From Maridesulfovibrio sp. (GTDB taxonomy: Bacteria; Desulfobacterota; Desulfovibrionia; Desulfovibrionales; Desulfovibrionaceae), in NCBI RefSeq assembly GCF_963676065.1, contig NZ_OY780933.1, positions 930,001 to 994,000 of the forward strand: DNA of 64,000 bases, in the 5' to 3' direction. The notes below the pieces were generated by a model. It saw only the letters and a program-made list of their open reading frames with translations. It did no database searches and was not told where the DNA came from. Numbering within the stretch: position 1 is the first letter of the stretch; every line of letters starts with the position of its first letter. This document shows positions 8,140-16,994 of this stretch, one piece after another. The position numbers and the translations under genes are program-made.

Positions 8140-9111
8140 TTATTGCTGGTTGGACTTCTCAATGAGCCTGAAGACTCTTTCAGCCAGCTGATTTATTTCA
8201 GCCTTGGAAATCTGGTCGTCAGCGCCGACGGATTCACCTTTATGGAAGAGGGTGTCGGTGATGATGGAGGAACAGAGCAGCACCGGAAGGTGACGCAGTT
8301 CCGGGTCATCCTTGATGCGTTTGGTCAGGTTGTGTCCGTCCATGACCGGCATTTCGATGTCGGTAACTACGATATCCAGATAGTCGTTGATGCTTTTACC
8401 TTCCGATTCGGCTTTTGCCTTCCAACTGACAATCTTATCCCATGCCGCCTTACCGTTATGGGTTCTGGTCACCCGGAAACCAGCATCTTCCAGCATCTGC
8501 CCGATCATGCGCCTGATCATGGTGGAGTCATCGGAAATAAGTGCCTTGAGCTGCTGTTTTTCGATTTTATCAACCAGAGAAGCTTCGGGCTCATCTGTAA
8601 TATCCATGTCCGGATTGAGATCCGCAACAATCTTTTCGAGGTCAAGCAGGAAGACGATGCGGCCTTCAAGTTTCACTACCCCGGTAATGGAGTTTGCGGT
8701 CAAGGAGGAAACCTGCCTGCTCGGAGCTTCTACCTGCTCCCAACTGATGCGATGGATTCTGGTAACTCCGGAAACGAGAAAGGCTGTGGATATTTTATTG
8801 AACTCAGTGACGATGACTTTGGGGGCTTCATCTTCGACTCTGTTTTTACCCACTCTACGACTTAAATCGATCAGTGGTATGATTTCAGATCTAAGATCAA
8901 ATGCACCGAGAACTGCGTCATTTGCAGCATCGGGCATATCTGTAAGTTCAGGCAACCTGATGATTTCAACGACTTTAGCAACGTTGATTCCGTAGTAGCT
9001 TCGACGGGTGGAACCGTCATGGACATTGTCGACTTCATCAATGAAAAATTCAACTATTTCAAGCTCATTGGTGCCTGATTCAAGTAGAATATTAGTCTGG
9101 GACATGGTCAT
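8140..9111 (-). CDS. CheV-type chemotaxis coupling protein (CheW-REC)
   Basis: CheV proteins link chemoreceptors to CheA and carry a receiver that can act in adaptation or as a phosphate sink. Residues of about 15-170 form the CheW domain, with typical VAKVVEIIRLPELTDMP and LGAFDLRSEIIPLIDL segments. Residues of about 190-320 form the receiver, with ALISDDSTMIRRMIG, phospho-acceptor IVVTDIEMPVMDG and a final strand with VGADDQISKAEI. The lysine of the last motif is present (SKAE). It stands alone, away from the chemosensory operon at 17 kb, and could serve a flagellar array encoded elsewhere. Confidence 0.92.
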   Translation of the reverse strand: MTMSQTNILLESGTNELEIVEFFIDEVDNVHDGSTRRSYYGINVAKVVEIIRLPELTDMPDAANDAVLGAFDLRSEIIPLIDLSRRVGKNRVEDEAPKVIVTEFNKISTAFLVSGVTRIHRISWEQVEAPSRQVSSLTANSITGVVKLEGRIVFLLDLEKIVADLNPDMDITDEPEASLVDKIEKQQLKALISDDSTMIRRMIGQMLEDAGFRVTRTHNGKAAWDKIVSWKAKAESEGKSINDYLDIVVTDIEMPVMDGHNLTKRIKDDPELRHLPVLLCSSIITDTLFHKGESVGADDQISKAEINQLAERVFRLIEKSNQQ

Positions 9112-9326
9112 CCTCCCCGGAAAAAAAGAATGTATCGAGCAAGCAAAAATTATGGAGCAGCCTTTACTCTGTATAATATTAGCTTGAAATGTTTGTTAAT
9201 GAAAGATTTTTCTTATGATCATATAATGAACTAATAAATAAGTTCCAGTTTAAACACGGGAAAAAGTCAACCCGATGGACGTTAAAATTTAAGAAATATA
9301 TAAAATAATAACATGATAATGCCAAA

Positions 9327-10412
9327 TCACACAAAACTGTAATAAATTTTGCTGTAGTCGCCGAGCATTCTTCTGGAGGAAAATTTTCGTTTTCCCTGCT
9401 CGAATCCTCGGCTGCCCATTTTCCGGGCCAGCCTGCTGTTTTTAAGCAGCATTGATATCTTTTCGGTAAAGATTTGTTTTTCATAAGGGGGAATTAGAAT
9501 TCCGTTTACTCCGTCTGTTATCTGTTCAATTACACCGCCTACCGCGTAACTTACCGGCACGAGGCTTTGGGCCATGGCTTCCAGAATGATCAGCGGATGG
9601 TTGTCACAGAGAGTGGGATAGGCCAGCACGTCTGCCGCAGCAAGAAATTTATTAAGCGTGGGATTGTCTACATAAGGGATGGATATGAAATCGCCTTCCC
9701 TGCTGTTTTCCCGTCCTCCGATTGCGAAGCAGAGTGCTTCCGGTACTGTGGATTTTATTGTCTTCCAGTAGTCCTTCCATTGCGGACCGGATTTATAGGC
9801 CGCCTCCATCCCGCCGTGGGCAACAAAGAGCATGACTTTTGAAACAGGGTGAATGCCCAATTCCCTGCGGATCTCATTCTTGTCTACCGGCTGGTCGGGC
9901 CAGTTTACGCCGTTGGGTATTATTTTAACTTTTGCTTCCGGCACAGCCTGTCGGGCCATCCTGCCCAGCCATCCGGACGGGGAAACCAGCACAGCCTTTG
10001 AATCCATTATGGCTGCAACCCGCTCCCCGTGTACATTCTCGGAATTAGGAAATGCCCGCGGACATTCCCGGCAGCCAAAAGTAAAGGAGCGACAATCCAG
10101 CGGGTGAACACATCCACCGCTTACCATTTGGAAGTCGTGCAGGGTGATCACGGTTTTCACGTTTGCTGGCAAAGCGCGCAGAAACCGGGCTGGATCGGCG
10201 GATGAATGCAGATGGACAATGCTTCCTTCCGGTACGGACCGGGCGGATTTTTCCGGATCAATAAGATCATCTCCGGGATTTTCCGAAGCTTCAAATGAAT
10301 GCCGGGAGTCATGGCCTTCACTTTTTAAGCCATGGTGGAGCATTAGGGCGACTCTTGTGGCCCCGCCGCTTTTTCCCAGTGCGGTATGATGTATCACCGG
10401 GCGGGTCAGCAT
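9327..10412 (-). CDS. GT4-type glycosyltransferase
   Basis: This 361-aa glycosyltransferase has the GT-B fold. The C-terminal half has the family-4 pattern LAAADVLAYPT, then HPLIILEAMAQSLVPVSYAVGG with the EX7E-like nucleotide-sugar contact, and a G-NGILIPP segment. A cysteine cluster GGCVHPLDC and GCRECP sits near residues 90-115, as in some capsule and polysaccharide transferases. I chose the ATG at 10412 because it overlaps the upstream glycosyltransferase stop by 7 bp (ATGCTGA); a longer frame begins at 10445. The acceptor is unknown. Confidence 0.88.
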   Translation of the reverse strand: MLTRPVIHHTALGKSGGATRVALMLHHGLKSEGHDSRHSFEASENPGDDLIDPEKSARSVPEGSIVHLHSSADPARFLRALPANVKTVITLHDFQMVSGGCVHPLDCRSFTFGCRECPRAFPNSENVHGERVAAIMDSKAVLVSPSGWLGRMARQAVPEAKVKIIPNGVNWPDQPVDKNEIRRELGIHPVSKVMLFVAHGGMEAAYKSGPQWKDYWKTIKSTVPEALCFAIGGRENSREGDFISIPYVDNPTLNKFLAAADVLAYPTLCDNHPLIILEAMAQSLVPVSYAVGGVIEQITDGVNGILIPPYEKQIFTEKISMLLKNSRLARKMGSRGFEQGKRKFSSRRMLGDYSKIYYSFV

Positions 10413-12064
10413 ACTTTTTCCAGTATATCGTGTTTCAGGCACCAAAGGATATGGAATTCAGCTTCCCTGTCATTCAGATTTCCGGCAATGGACTTAATTT
10501 TTGCGGTAAGCTGTGCGGCATTTAAAGGCTTGCGGGCGAAGAAGGCCATTTTGCGGACAACCTCTTCATTAAGGAATCTGTCTACTCCTTTATAAATGAG
10601 CGGAAATTCACGGCCCTGATAAATTGCCTGCCCGGTGACGCCGGTAACGAGTCTTGTTTTCGGGGCAAGGGTCTCCGTTGGGTAATGGGAGAATGTCTCG
10701 CCCAGCCTGAGTTGTGTGGGGTGCTTTACCTCGCGCAGTTTTTCGATTTCTACCGGAACTGTATTCAATTCTTCCCAGAGTTTGACATGTTCCCCAATAA
10801 CACTTGCCCAACTGAAATTTTCCCGGACACGCTTTGCCCCGGCCCGGCCCATTGCCATACGCAACTGCGGGTCGTTGATAAGTTTTTCAAGGGCTGCGGC
10901 GAGTTTGGGAGTGTTTACTGCCGTCTGCTGGGCCATAAGCAGATGGTAGTGATTGTCGAAGCAGAGCGGGGCCATTATATCCAGTTCCGGAGTTGCTTCG
11001 GCTCCGATTGTCTCAATGAGCAGCCCTGTTTCTTCGTTAACGACAAGGTCCTTATACCCGTCGTAATCGGAAACAATTACCGGTAGTTCTGCAGCTCCTG
11101 CCTCAAGTACGGTAAGGCCGAATGTCTCCTGCGGGTTGTCGGAAATGGACACAAATATGTCCGCAGCCCGGTAGAGGTCTACCTTGCGTTCATCCGAAGG
11201 GCGCCCGATAATCGAGAGCTCAAGTCCCATGTTTTTCGCCAGATTGGAAAGGGTGGACGCAAAGTCGTCTTCATCATCCAGCCAGCCGGCAAGAAGCAAC
11301 CGGACCCGGTCCCGGCTAAGGCCTGTTGAAAATAACCGTTGCATGGCTCGCAGCAGGGGGAGGATATCCATCTTGGAATAGTGGGCAATGCGGCCGAAGA
11401 CAAGAATATTCACACGTTCATCGGCTCCGTCCATGCCGAGGTTGCGTTTGGCCTGCTCTTTTTGGTGCTCGTCACCGGGGGCCAGATTGTCGGAGGGCAT
11501 TCCCAGCGGAATTATTCTGACCTGCGGTGAAGGGTGGGTCTCTTCACTCAGGCAGAGTCCCTCACGCAGATGTTTGAAATATTTTTCTACGACCAGTTTT
11601 CCGGCTTTTGAGGTGGTGATAATGCAGTCCCGCCCGGTTGTTCCCGGCCATAGATAGTTAAGGAAGGATGAGCTGTAGCTGCTGTAACTGAGTGAGTGGG
11701 TCGTACTGGTTATGGGAAATATGTTTCTGGCGTACCTGTTGCGGACTCGGGCCAGATGGGCCGGGTAATTAATGCAGTCGGACTGGTGGAAACAAAAATA
11801 TTCCCGGCTGGCTAGCTCTCCGGGCAGGTCCCGACGGTCCATTATTTTTATGCGGTCCTGCTCGAGCAGCGCGGGATAGTTACTGCTGAAAAAAGAATGC
11901 AAATCATTTCTTAGCCCTGCCCCGGAAAGGAAGAAGTGGTATTCGTCAAAAGAGTCGGCGTTTAGAAGTCCATTCAGGAAACCTTCGTTGGCTACTTTCC
12001 TGCCCAGAATCGGTCCCGTTTCATGGAATGGGTCCAGAGTTCCCCATATTCTTTGAGTTTTCAT
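10406..12064 (-). CDS. GT4-type glycosyltransferase with C-terminal extension
   Basis: This 552-aa protein has a GT-B core: nucleotide-binding VNILVFGRIAHYSKMD near residue 220 and the donor-site segment DNPQETFGLTVLEAGAAELPVIVSDYDG near residues 300-325. After about residue 440 there is an extra region of about 110 residues, rich in short helices and ending in FHILWCLKHDILEKVC, that is not part of the catalytic fold. It is the first gene of a two-gene unit with the next glycosyltransferase. No transport or modification genes sit next to the pair, so the glycan made is unknown. Confidence 0.85.
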   Translation of the reverse strand: MKTQRIWGTLDPFHETGPILGRKVANEGFLNGLLNADSFDEYHFFLSGAGLRNDLHSFFSSNYPALLEQDRIKIMDRRDLPGELASREYFCFHQSDCINYPAHLARVRNRYARNIFPITSTTHSLSYSSYSSSFLNYLWPGTTGRDCIITTSKAGKLVVEKYFKHLREGLCLSEETHPSPQVRIIPLGMPSDNLAPGDEHQKEQAKRNLGMDGADERVNILVFGRIAHYSKMDILPLLRAMQRLFSTGLSRDRVRLLLAGWLDDEDDFASTLSNLAKNMGLELSIIGRPSDERKVDLYRAADIFVSISDNPQETFGLTVLEAGAAELPVIVSDYDGYKDLVVNEETGLLIETIGAEATPELDIMAPLCFDNHYHLLMAQQTAVNTPKLAAALEKLINDPQLRMAMGRAGAKRVRENFSWASVIGEHVKLWEELNTVPVEIEKLREVKHPTQLRLGETFSHYPTETLAPKTRLVTGVTGQAIYQGREFPLIYKGVDRFLNEEVVRKMAFFARKPLNAAQLTAKIKSIAGNLNDREAEFHILWCLKHDILEKVC

Positions 12065-12326
12065 ACGTTATTTCAAGCCACATTTGGCCTGCTCTTGTCA
12101 AAGGATTTATTTTCCTCATCCTGATTGTTCGGGGTGCCGGATTTCCGGCATTCTTTTCCTTTATATAATTTTTGATTGGCAGGACCGTGCTTTCCGGCAG
12201 GTCTTGATACATTTATAACTCAGCGCGCAAGACCACGTTAAGAGTCTGTTTTAAAGTAGCTTCTTTTTCTGCATTAGTTCCATCGCAGCGTCATAGGACC
12301 TTCATAGCTTTGATTTTGAGGCTGGC

Positions 12327-12342
12327 TGGCCCTTTTTTTGCA
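12327..12342 (+). promoter_or_regulatory. Sigma-54 promoter of the GGDEF gene
   Basis: TGGCCCTTTTTTTGCA fits the sigma-54 consensus TGGCAC-N5-TTGCA at all but one position, with GG and GC exactly 10 nt apart. The start site would fall near 12353, about 48 bp before the ATG at 12401. It lies in the 336-bp space (12065-12400) between divergent genes, which holds no other gene that I can see. Confidence 0.75.
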
Positions 12343-12400
12343 ATAAAACAGGTGGAAAACAGTTTTGACAGCTTAATACAGGCTAGCGAGGAGACTGAAA

Positions 12401-13873
12401 ATGAAAAGAGGAAACAGGCCCGAGCTCCTTTGGGGATTCGGACTTAACAACGTAGAAGCCGGAAAAATCGAGGATTCCCTCGGTCCCGGATTCTTTTTGA
12501 GAAATTTTTCCGAGCGTGCATTGCCCGGGGAAAAGGAATTGAGCAATCAGGAAAAACCTGCCGCCACCTGGATTCCGCAAAGGGTTTGGGATGAGCTGCC
12601 GGAAGACCGACGTGCTGCATACCGCAATCTTGACTCTACACAGCGTATCCTCATTCAGGATAGCCAGTCCGGCGCAGACCTTGAAAAAGTTCTTGAGGAC
12701 GGGTTCCTTGCTGTTATCAGCTCTCCCCTGACCAGCTCCAAGGTACAGGACGCCCTGTTCAGGGCCAAGGAAATTTCCGGTCTTTACGGTGATCTCTACC
12801 GCATGACCGAAGAGATTATTCTTGAGCGTGAACTGCTTTCCCGCAAGACCGAGCAGATGCAATTCCTGAATACCGTACTTTGTAATGCCACCGAACGCCT
12901 CGAAGTCTCCGATATTCTCGGTCAGGCGGCTGAAGATCTGAAGATGCTGTTGCCGGTTTATTCTGTGCAGGGTGCTTTCTGGAATATCCTGAGCTCCGAA
13001 AAGGATATTGATGCTGAAATTTTTATCAATCCCGGTCAGGTGGAAAGTGTCCAGACCGAGTGGATAGAGCTGATAATTGAAAATGTTGTCGCACTTAGTG
13101 GTCTGGAGGTTTCCAGCTACAATATTTCGGAAACTGTTCCTGCAGTATGCAACAGCATGGTTTATAGTCCTGATGCCGGAAGAATTCTGGCTCTGCCGCT
13201 GGTTGCGCGCGGGGAAAAGTTCGGCTGTCTGGTGATTCTTTGTGATCGCAATATCAGACTGGCCAAGGATCAGGTCACCACTCTTAACGCGGCGGTGAAC
13301 CATCTTTCGCTGGCTCTCAGCAATGCGATCATGTTCAATAAGATCAAGACCCGCGCGAACCGTGACGGACTGACAAGAGTCTATAACCGGCGCAGTTTTG
13401 ATGAAAGGCTCGTTGAGGAGTTTAAGCGTCACCAGCGTTTGAATAACGAGCTTTCCCTGCTTATGATTGATCTCGACCACTTCAAGGCCGTGAACGATAC
13501 TTACGGGCACATGGCCGGGGATATGGTGCTTGAGCAGGTGGCTCGTATTTTTGAGACTACATTTCGCACAACAGACTTCATTGCCCGCTATGGCGGTGAG
13601 GAATTTGTTATCCTGCTGCCTCATACGAATGAAGAACAGGCCCGGATGCTGGCAGAAAGGGTCAGGGTCAATATTGAAGAAAGCACCATGACCTATCAGG
13701 GCGTGAGCTTTAATGTTACCGCCAGTATCGGCGTCTCATCCATTCGTCCCGGTTGTCTTGATAAGGACACCGAAGTGGTTCGCAAAGCGGACGAGGCTCT
13801 TTATAAGGCTAAAATGAATGGACGTAACCGGGTTGTTATTTTTCCTACACGCCCAAAGTTGCAGGTTATGTAA
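12401..13873 (+). CDS. Diguanylate cyclase with N-terminal sensory region
   Basis: The C-terminal domain (about residues 325-485) is a GGDEF cyclase that makes c-di-GMP from two GTP. The active-site loop is GGEEF at 398-402, and a complete inhibitory site RTTD stands at 389-392, five residues before it, so product inhibition is expected. LMIDLDHFKAVNDTYGH supplies the metal and GTP contacts. Residues of about 165-315 resemble a GAF domain, and the first 150 are a region with no clear family and no membrane segment. A strong sigma-54 promoter precedes the gene, with an SD GAGGAG. A terminator follows. Confidence 0.92.
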   Translation: MKRGNRPELLWGFGLNNVEAGKIEDSLGPGFFLRNFSERALPGEKELSNQEKPAATWIPQRVWDELPEDRRAAYRNLDSTQRILIQDSQSGADLEKVLEDGFLAVISSPLTSSKVQDALFRAKEISGLYGDLYRMTEEIILERELLSRKTEQMQFLNTVLCNATERLEVSDILGQAAEDLKMLLPVYSVQGAFWNILSSEKDIDAEIFINPGQVESVQTEWIELIIENVVALSGLEVSSYNISETVPAVCNSMVYSPDAGRILALPLVARGEKFGCLVILCDRNIRLAKDQVTTLNAAVNHLSLALSNAIMFNKIKTRANRDGLTRVYNRRSFDERLVEEFKRHQRLNNELSLLMIDLDHFKAVNDTYGHMAGDMVLEQVARIFETTFRTTDFIARYGGEEFVILLPHTNEEQARMLAERVRVNIEESTMTYQGVSFNVTASIGVSSIRPGCLDKDTEVVRKADEALYKAKMNGRNRVVIFPTRPKLQVM

Positions 13874-13918
13874 AAAAATAGAAGTTTCCTTCAGCCTATA
13901 GCTGTCAGGTTGAATCAT

Positions 13919-13949
13919 AGCGGTCCCGGTTGTCGGGGCCGCTTTTTTT
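13919..13949 (+). terminator. Terminator after the GGDEF gene
   Basis: A 9-bp stem (AGCGGTCCC with GGGGCCGCT, one wobble pair) is followed by seven T. Confidence 0.85.
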
Positions 13950-14075
13950 GTATGGATTTTCAGTATAAATTGAGCTAGGAGCAAAGTCTGGCTCGGCAGG
14001 GCCCGTATTTATTATGTTGCGGCGTTTCGGAATGTAGTGTTTACTTACGGAACGGCCGTACAGGAGAGAAGTTAT

Positions 14076-14756
14076 ATGAATGAATTATTATGGCTGGGCT
14101 TTGCGGTAATGGACTTGAGCCTTGTCCTTGTTCTCTATAGATTTTTTGGCAAAACTGGTCTTTTCGGACTTATTGTCTTTAATTTGATTCTCTGTAATAT
14201 TCAGGTTCTGAAGACCATCGAACTGTTCGGTATGACCACCACCCTGGGCAATATCCTTTACGCCAGCGTTTTCCTGTCCACTGACATGCTTAGTGAATTT
14301 TACGGGAAAGAAGAGGCTAAAAAGGCAGTCTATCTGGGGTTTGTCGTATTACTTATGGCTGTGGTGTACATGCAGTTGGCTCTCAGGTTTGTCCCCGCTG
14401 CGGATGATTTTGTACAACCCCATCTTGAAGCTATTTTCGGCTTTTTGCCCCGTATTGCATTGGGAAGTATGGCCGCTTATGTTGTCTCCCAATTGAATGA
14501 TGTTTATCTTTTCCATCTGCTCAAGGATAAAATGGGCCAGCGTCACCTTTGGCTGCGTAATAATGTATCTACATTGATCAGTCAGTTCCTTGATTCTTCT
14601 GTTTTCTGCTTAGTGGCCCTGTGGGGACTTTTTCCTTTTGATGTCTGGGTAGAAATTCTTTTTACCACTTACCTGTTTAAGGTTATAGTGGCAGTAATGG
14701 ATACTCCTTTCCTATATATGGCCCGTCGGCTGCACTCCCGCGTTGTGGAGTCCTGA
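14076..14756 (+). CDS. VUT-family queuosine-precursor transporter (YhhQ-like)
   Basis: This 226-aa membrane protein has about six hydrophobic helices and the family signature LSTDMLSEFYGKEEAKKAVYLGF near residue 70, plus the later DTPFLYMARR end. Members (DUF165, YhhQ) import 7-cyano- or 7-aminomethyl-7-deazaguanine for tRNA queuosine. I chose the ATG at 14076 because AGGAGA lies 8 nt before it; an in-frame GTG at 14037 is less likely. No other queuosine gene is nearby, and no clear preQ1 riboswitch was found upstream. Confidence 0.87.
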   Translation: MNELLWLGFAVMDLSLVLVLYRFFGKTGLFGLIVFNLILCNIQVLKTIELFGMTTTLGNILYASVFLSTDMLSEFYGKEEAKKAVYLGFVVLLMAVVYMQLALRFVPAADDFVQPHLEAIFGFLPRIALGSMAAYVVSQLNDVYLFHLLKDKMGQRHLWLRNNVSTLISQFLDSSVFCLVALWGLFPFDVWVEILFTTYLFKVIVAVMDTPFLYMARRLHSRVVES

Positions 14757-14796
14757 CCTGTGAATTCTTACATTCTAATACTTAACGAGGCTGCCA

Positions 14797-15642
14797 ATGA
14801 GTAAAATGTTTGGAAAATCGGTCCCTTTTTATAAGATGCAGGGCTGTGGCAATGATTTCGTGATTATCGATAACCGTGAACTTGGTGTTCCGGTTGAGAA
14901 AATGCCTTTGTGGGCCGAAAAACTTTGTCAGCGCGCATTCGGCGTTTATGCGGACGGAATCTTTTTTATTGAAAACGCACCGGAAGGTTCCGGTCTTGAT
15001 TTCATCTGGCAATTTTATAATTCCGACGGCTCAAGAGCAGAAATGTGTGGTAATGCCTCCCGTTGTGCTGGGCGTCTGGCCCATGCTTTGGGCATAGCCG
15101 GAGAGCGTCACGCATTCGGTTCCGATGCCGGTCCTATCGCGGTGCAGGTTTTTCCTGAGTTGGAAGAAGTTAAAGTCCAGCTGACTCCCCCGAAAGGTCT
15201 GGCCACAAAGCAGACCCTTGAAATTGACGGGGAAGAATACGAGTACCATTTCGCAAACACCGGTGTTCCTCACGTTGTAGTGCAGGTTGCCGACGTGGAT
15301 GAGGTGGATATCAAGAAACTCGGCGCGGCATTCCGTTACCACGAGGCTTTTGCGCCTGCTGGAACCAATGTCAATTTTGTGCAGATCGTAGACAACGACA
15401 GCCTTAATGTCCGCACCTATGAGAGAGGCGTGGAAGACGAGACCTACGCCTGCGGAACCGGGGTCAGCGCGGTTCAGGTTACTCTCAACGCGCAGGGGCT
15501 TACCGATGCCGCCGTGCGTGTGCACACCTCCGGAGGGGAAATTCTGAAAGTCATTATTGAAGATGGAAATGTCTTTTTGCAGGGCGGTGCGGAACTCACT
15601 TTTTCCGGTGAGGTTTTTCTTGATTCTCTTGGAATTGAATAA
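14797..15642 (+). CDS. dapF: Diaminopimelate epimerase
   Basis: DapF interconverts LL- and meso-diaminopimelate for lysine and peptidoglycan synthesis. The 281-aa protein has both catalytic cysteines in their motifs: AEMCGNASRC near residue 85 and YACGTGVSAVQ near residue 220. The N-terminal MQGCGNDFVIID is also present. An SD (CGAGG) precedes the ATG by 6 nt. A terminator hairpin follows the stop by 26 bp. Confidence 0.96.
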   Translation: MSKMFGKSVPFYKMQGCGNDFVIIDNRELGVPVEKMPLWAEKLCQRAFGVYADGIFFIENAPEGSGLDFIWQFYNSDGSRAEMCGNASRCAGRLAHALGIAGERHAFGSDAGPIAVQVFPELEEVKVQLTPPKGLATKQTLEIDGEEYEYHFANTGVPHVVVQVADVDEVDIKKLGAAFRYHEAFAPAGTNVNFVQIVDNDSLNVRTYERGVEDETYACGTGVSAVQVTLNAQGLTDAAVRVHTSGGEILKVIIEDGNVFLQGGAELTFSGEVFLDSLGIE

Positions 15643-15667
15643 AATATAACGGTTTTATTTTTATAGA

Positions 15668-15697
15668 GGGCGCTGCACACTTGCAGTGCCCTTTTCT
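15668..15697 (+). terminator. Terminator after dapF
   Basis: GGGCGCTGCA pairs with TGCAGTGCCC (one G-T pair) around a CACT loop, followed by TTTTCTT. Confidence 0.85.
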
Positions 15698-15820
15698 TCG
15701 CACAGCTGTATTCATCAGCTTAATTTTGTTATTACTTAAATCTATCCTTGCAAGGTTAAACTATTCCTTGTATAGCCTTCTTTTCGCAAGAATGATGATT
15801 TGTCGGATAATGCGTATTGT

Positions 15821-15853
15821 TGTTTTTCAGTAAAAAACACTGTTTTGCAGTAA
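15821..15853 (+). promoter_or_regulatory. Phased direct repeat upstream of a sigma-54 promoter
   Basis: TGTTTTTCAGTAA (15821-15833) and TGTTTTGCAGTAA (15841-15853) match at 12 of 13 positions and start 20 bp apart, about two helical turns. They lie about 85-115 bp before the sigma-54 promoter at 15937, where activator sites are usually found. Activator binding is inferred. A 10-bp palindrome CCTTGCAAGG at 15746-15755 is also present. Confidence 0.45.
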
Positions 15854-15936
15854 TATGTTAAAAATTATAATGTCTTTGTTTTATTAATTGCTTGAAAATA
15901 AAGCACTAAATGTATGTGTATTATTACATAATAAAC

Positions 15937-15952
15937 TGGCATGAAAATAGCT
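15937..15952 (+). promoter_or_regulatory. Sigma-54 promoter of the CII-like gene
   Basis: TGGCATGAAAATAGCT has the GG and GC pairs exactly 10 nt apart and matches the core of the sigma-54 consensus. Transcription would start near 15963, about 39 bp before the chosen ATG. It lies in a 338-bp AT-rich space (15643-15980) without other genes. Confidence 0.65.
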
Positions 15953-16001
15953 TATTATCAAGAGTAGTAATTACAAAATAATGATTAAAGGGAGAGATAA
16001 A

Positions 16002-16487
16002 ATGGCTAATAACGAGCTTACCAAGCTTTTGCAGGATGTTGTACTCAAAAATGATAAGCCTGCACGTGATGTGGCAAATGAAATCAGCAAACCTTACCCC
16101 ACACTTCTTCGTGAGATTAATCCCGAAGATAAAGGTGCTAAAGTTGGCATTGAAGAATTGATTCCCATCATGCGCGCAACCGGCAGCATCCGTCCCCTGA
16201 CCAGACTTGCAAACATCATGGGCTACGTGCTTGTTCCTATGGATATTAACCCCGAAGATCCTGATGAAGCCAACTACATGGCTCTAGATCTTATGGATGG
16301 TTTCGGTAGATACTCCAAGGCTCTCAAGAGCGCTCTGCAGGCCGATCCTTCTGATGAACTGGTTGATTCCGTAGAGCAGGAAGGCTTCGAAGCAATCACC
16401 GCCATCCTTACTATGGTTCATTATCTGCGTAAAAGGGCAGAAGAAGAAAAAGCCAAGAACGCACCCCGTCTCGCTCAGGTCAGCTAG
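16002..16487 (+). CDS. Phage-CII-like regulatory protein
   Basis: This 161-aa protein resembles the phage regulatory CII family (the P2-type Cox/CII group). It has an N-terminal DNA-binding-like region NDKPARDVANEISKPYPTLLREINP (about residues 15-40), then IEELIPIMRATGSIRPLTRLANIMGY. This layout is seen in free-standing chromosomal proteins as well as phages. The ATG at 16002 has AAGGGAGAG 5 nt before it; an in-frame ATG at 15981 lacks one. There are no other phage genes near it, and its sigma-54 promoter argues for a domesticated host regulator. The function is unknown. Confidence 0.75.
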   Translation: MANNELTKLLQDVVLKNDKPARDVANEISKPYPTLLREINPEDKGAKVGIEELIPIMRATGSIRPLTRLANIMGYVLVPMDINPEDPDEANYMALDLMDGFGRYSKALKSALQADPSDELVDSVEQEGFEAITAILTMVHYLRKRAEEEKAKNAPRLAQVS

Positions 16488-16510
16488 CAGGCGAATAAGA
16501 AGCATACAAA

Positions 16511-16543
16511 AAACCCCGGTAGTGAAAACTGCCGGGGTTTTTT
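16511..16543 (+). terminator. Terminator after the CII-like gene
   Basis: A 12-bp stem AAACCCCGGTAG/CTGCCGGGGTTT (one mismatch-tolerant pair) is followed by six T. Confidence 0.9.
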
Positions 16544-16605
16544 GTGTTTTTAAAGCTGTGAGTTTTCAGTCTCAGCGGCTCTGCATGGCAGGCTTCTGAA
16601 AAAAA

Positions 16606-16821
16606 TCAGCAATCGTGTACGTCTTTATTAATGTAAAAACACAGGTCAAAAAGGTTGTTGACCATCTGGTCCACAAGATGATCCTGCTCCGGATTGGGAG
16701 CTTGTGTGTTAACTGTCTTATTGATTATCTTGGCAAATAATACTGAGACGAGTTCATCATCTTTGTTGGTCCAGTATTTTGTTGCAGACGCAGTTTTATT
16801 ATCGAATCCATGATAATACAT
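16606..16821 (-). CDS. Small hypothetical protein
   Basis: This is a 71-aa ORF of unknown family, with aromatic residues at the N-terminus (MYYHGFDNK) and two cysteines near the C-terminus. A strong ribosome site GGAGG lies 5 nt before the ATG at 16821, which supports translation; a longer frame starts at 16842. It is single and divergent from the chemosensory operon. Nothing else can be said of its role. Confidence 0.55.
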   Translation of the reverse strand: MYYHGFDNKTASATKYWTNKDDELVSVLFAKIINKTVNTQAPNPEQDHLVDQMVNNLFDLCFYINKDVHDC

Positions 16822-16994
16822 ACACTCCTCCGTGAGTGGCATCGGTCGGCCATAAATTTGTCCGCCTGTTCATATTTTTGCTATCGGCAGGTGGAGGTGT
16901 TCACTTTACATTGAAATGATATATTTTTTTGAAATGGAGCAAAAAGCCTGCGGTCATTGATTTAATCATGTAAAATAAATACAAGGGATAAATG

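Noticed and set aside
8143-8865. Plus-strand open frame of 240 codons
   Set aside because: It is antisense to cheV and has no motif.
12383-13624. Long minus-strand open frame of 413 codons
   Set aside because: It lies antisense to the GGDEF cyclase with no ribosome site and no recognisable motif; the plus-strand frame has clear domains.
13950-14075. preQ1 riboswitch before the VUT transporter gene
   Set aside because: I looked for the short hairpin plus A-rich tail of preQ1-I and saw no convincing match.
16002-16487. Prophage remnant around the CII-like gene
   Set aside because: No integrase, capsid or tail gene and no att-like repeat is nearby; a single regulator with a host-type promoter does not make a prophage.
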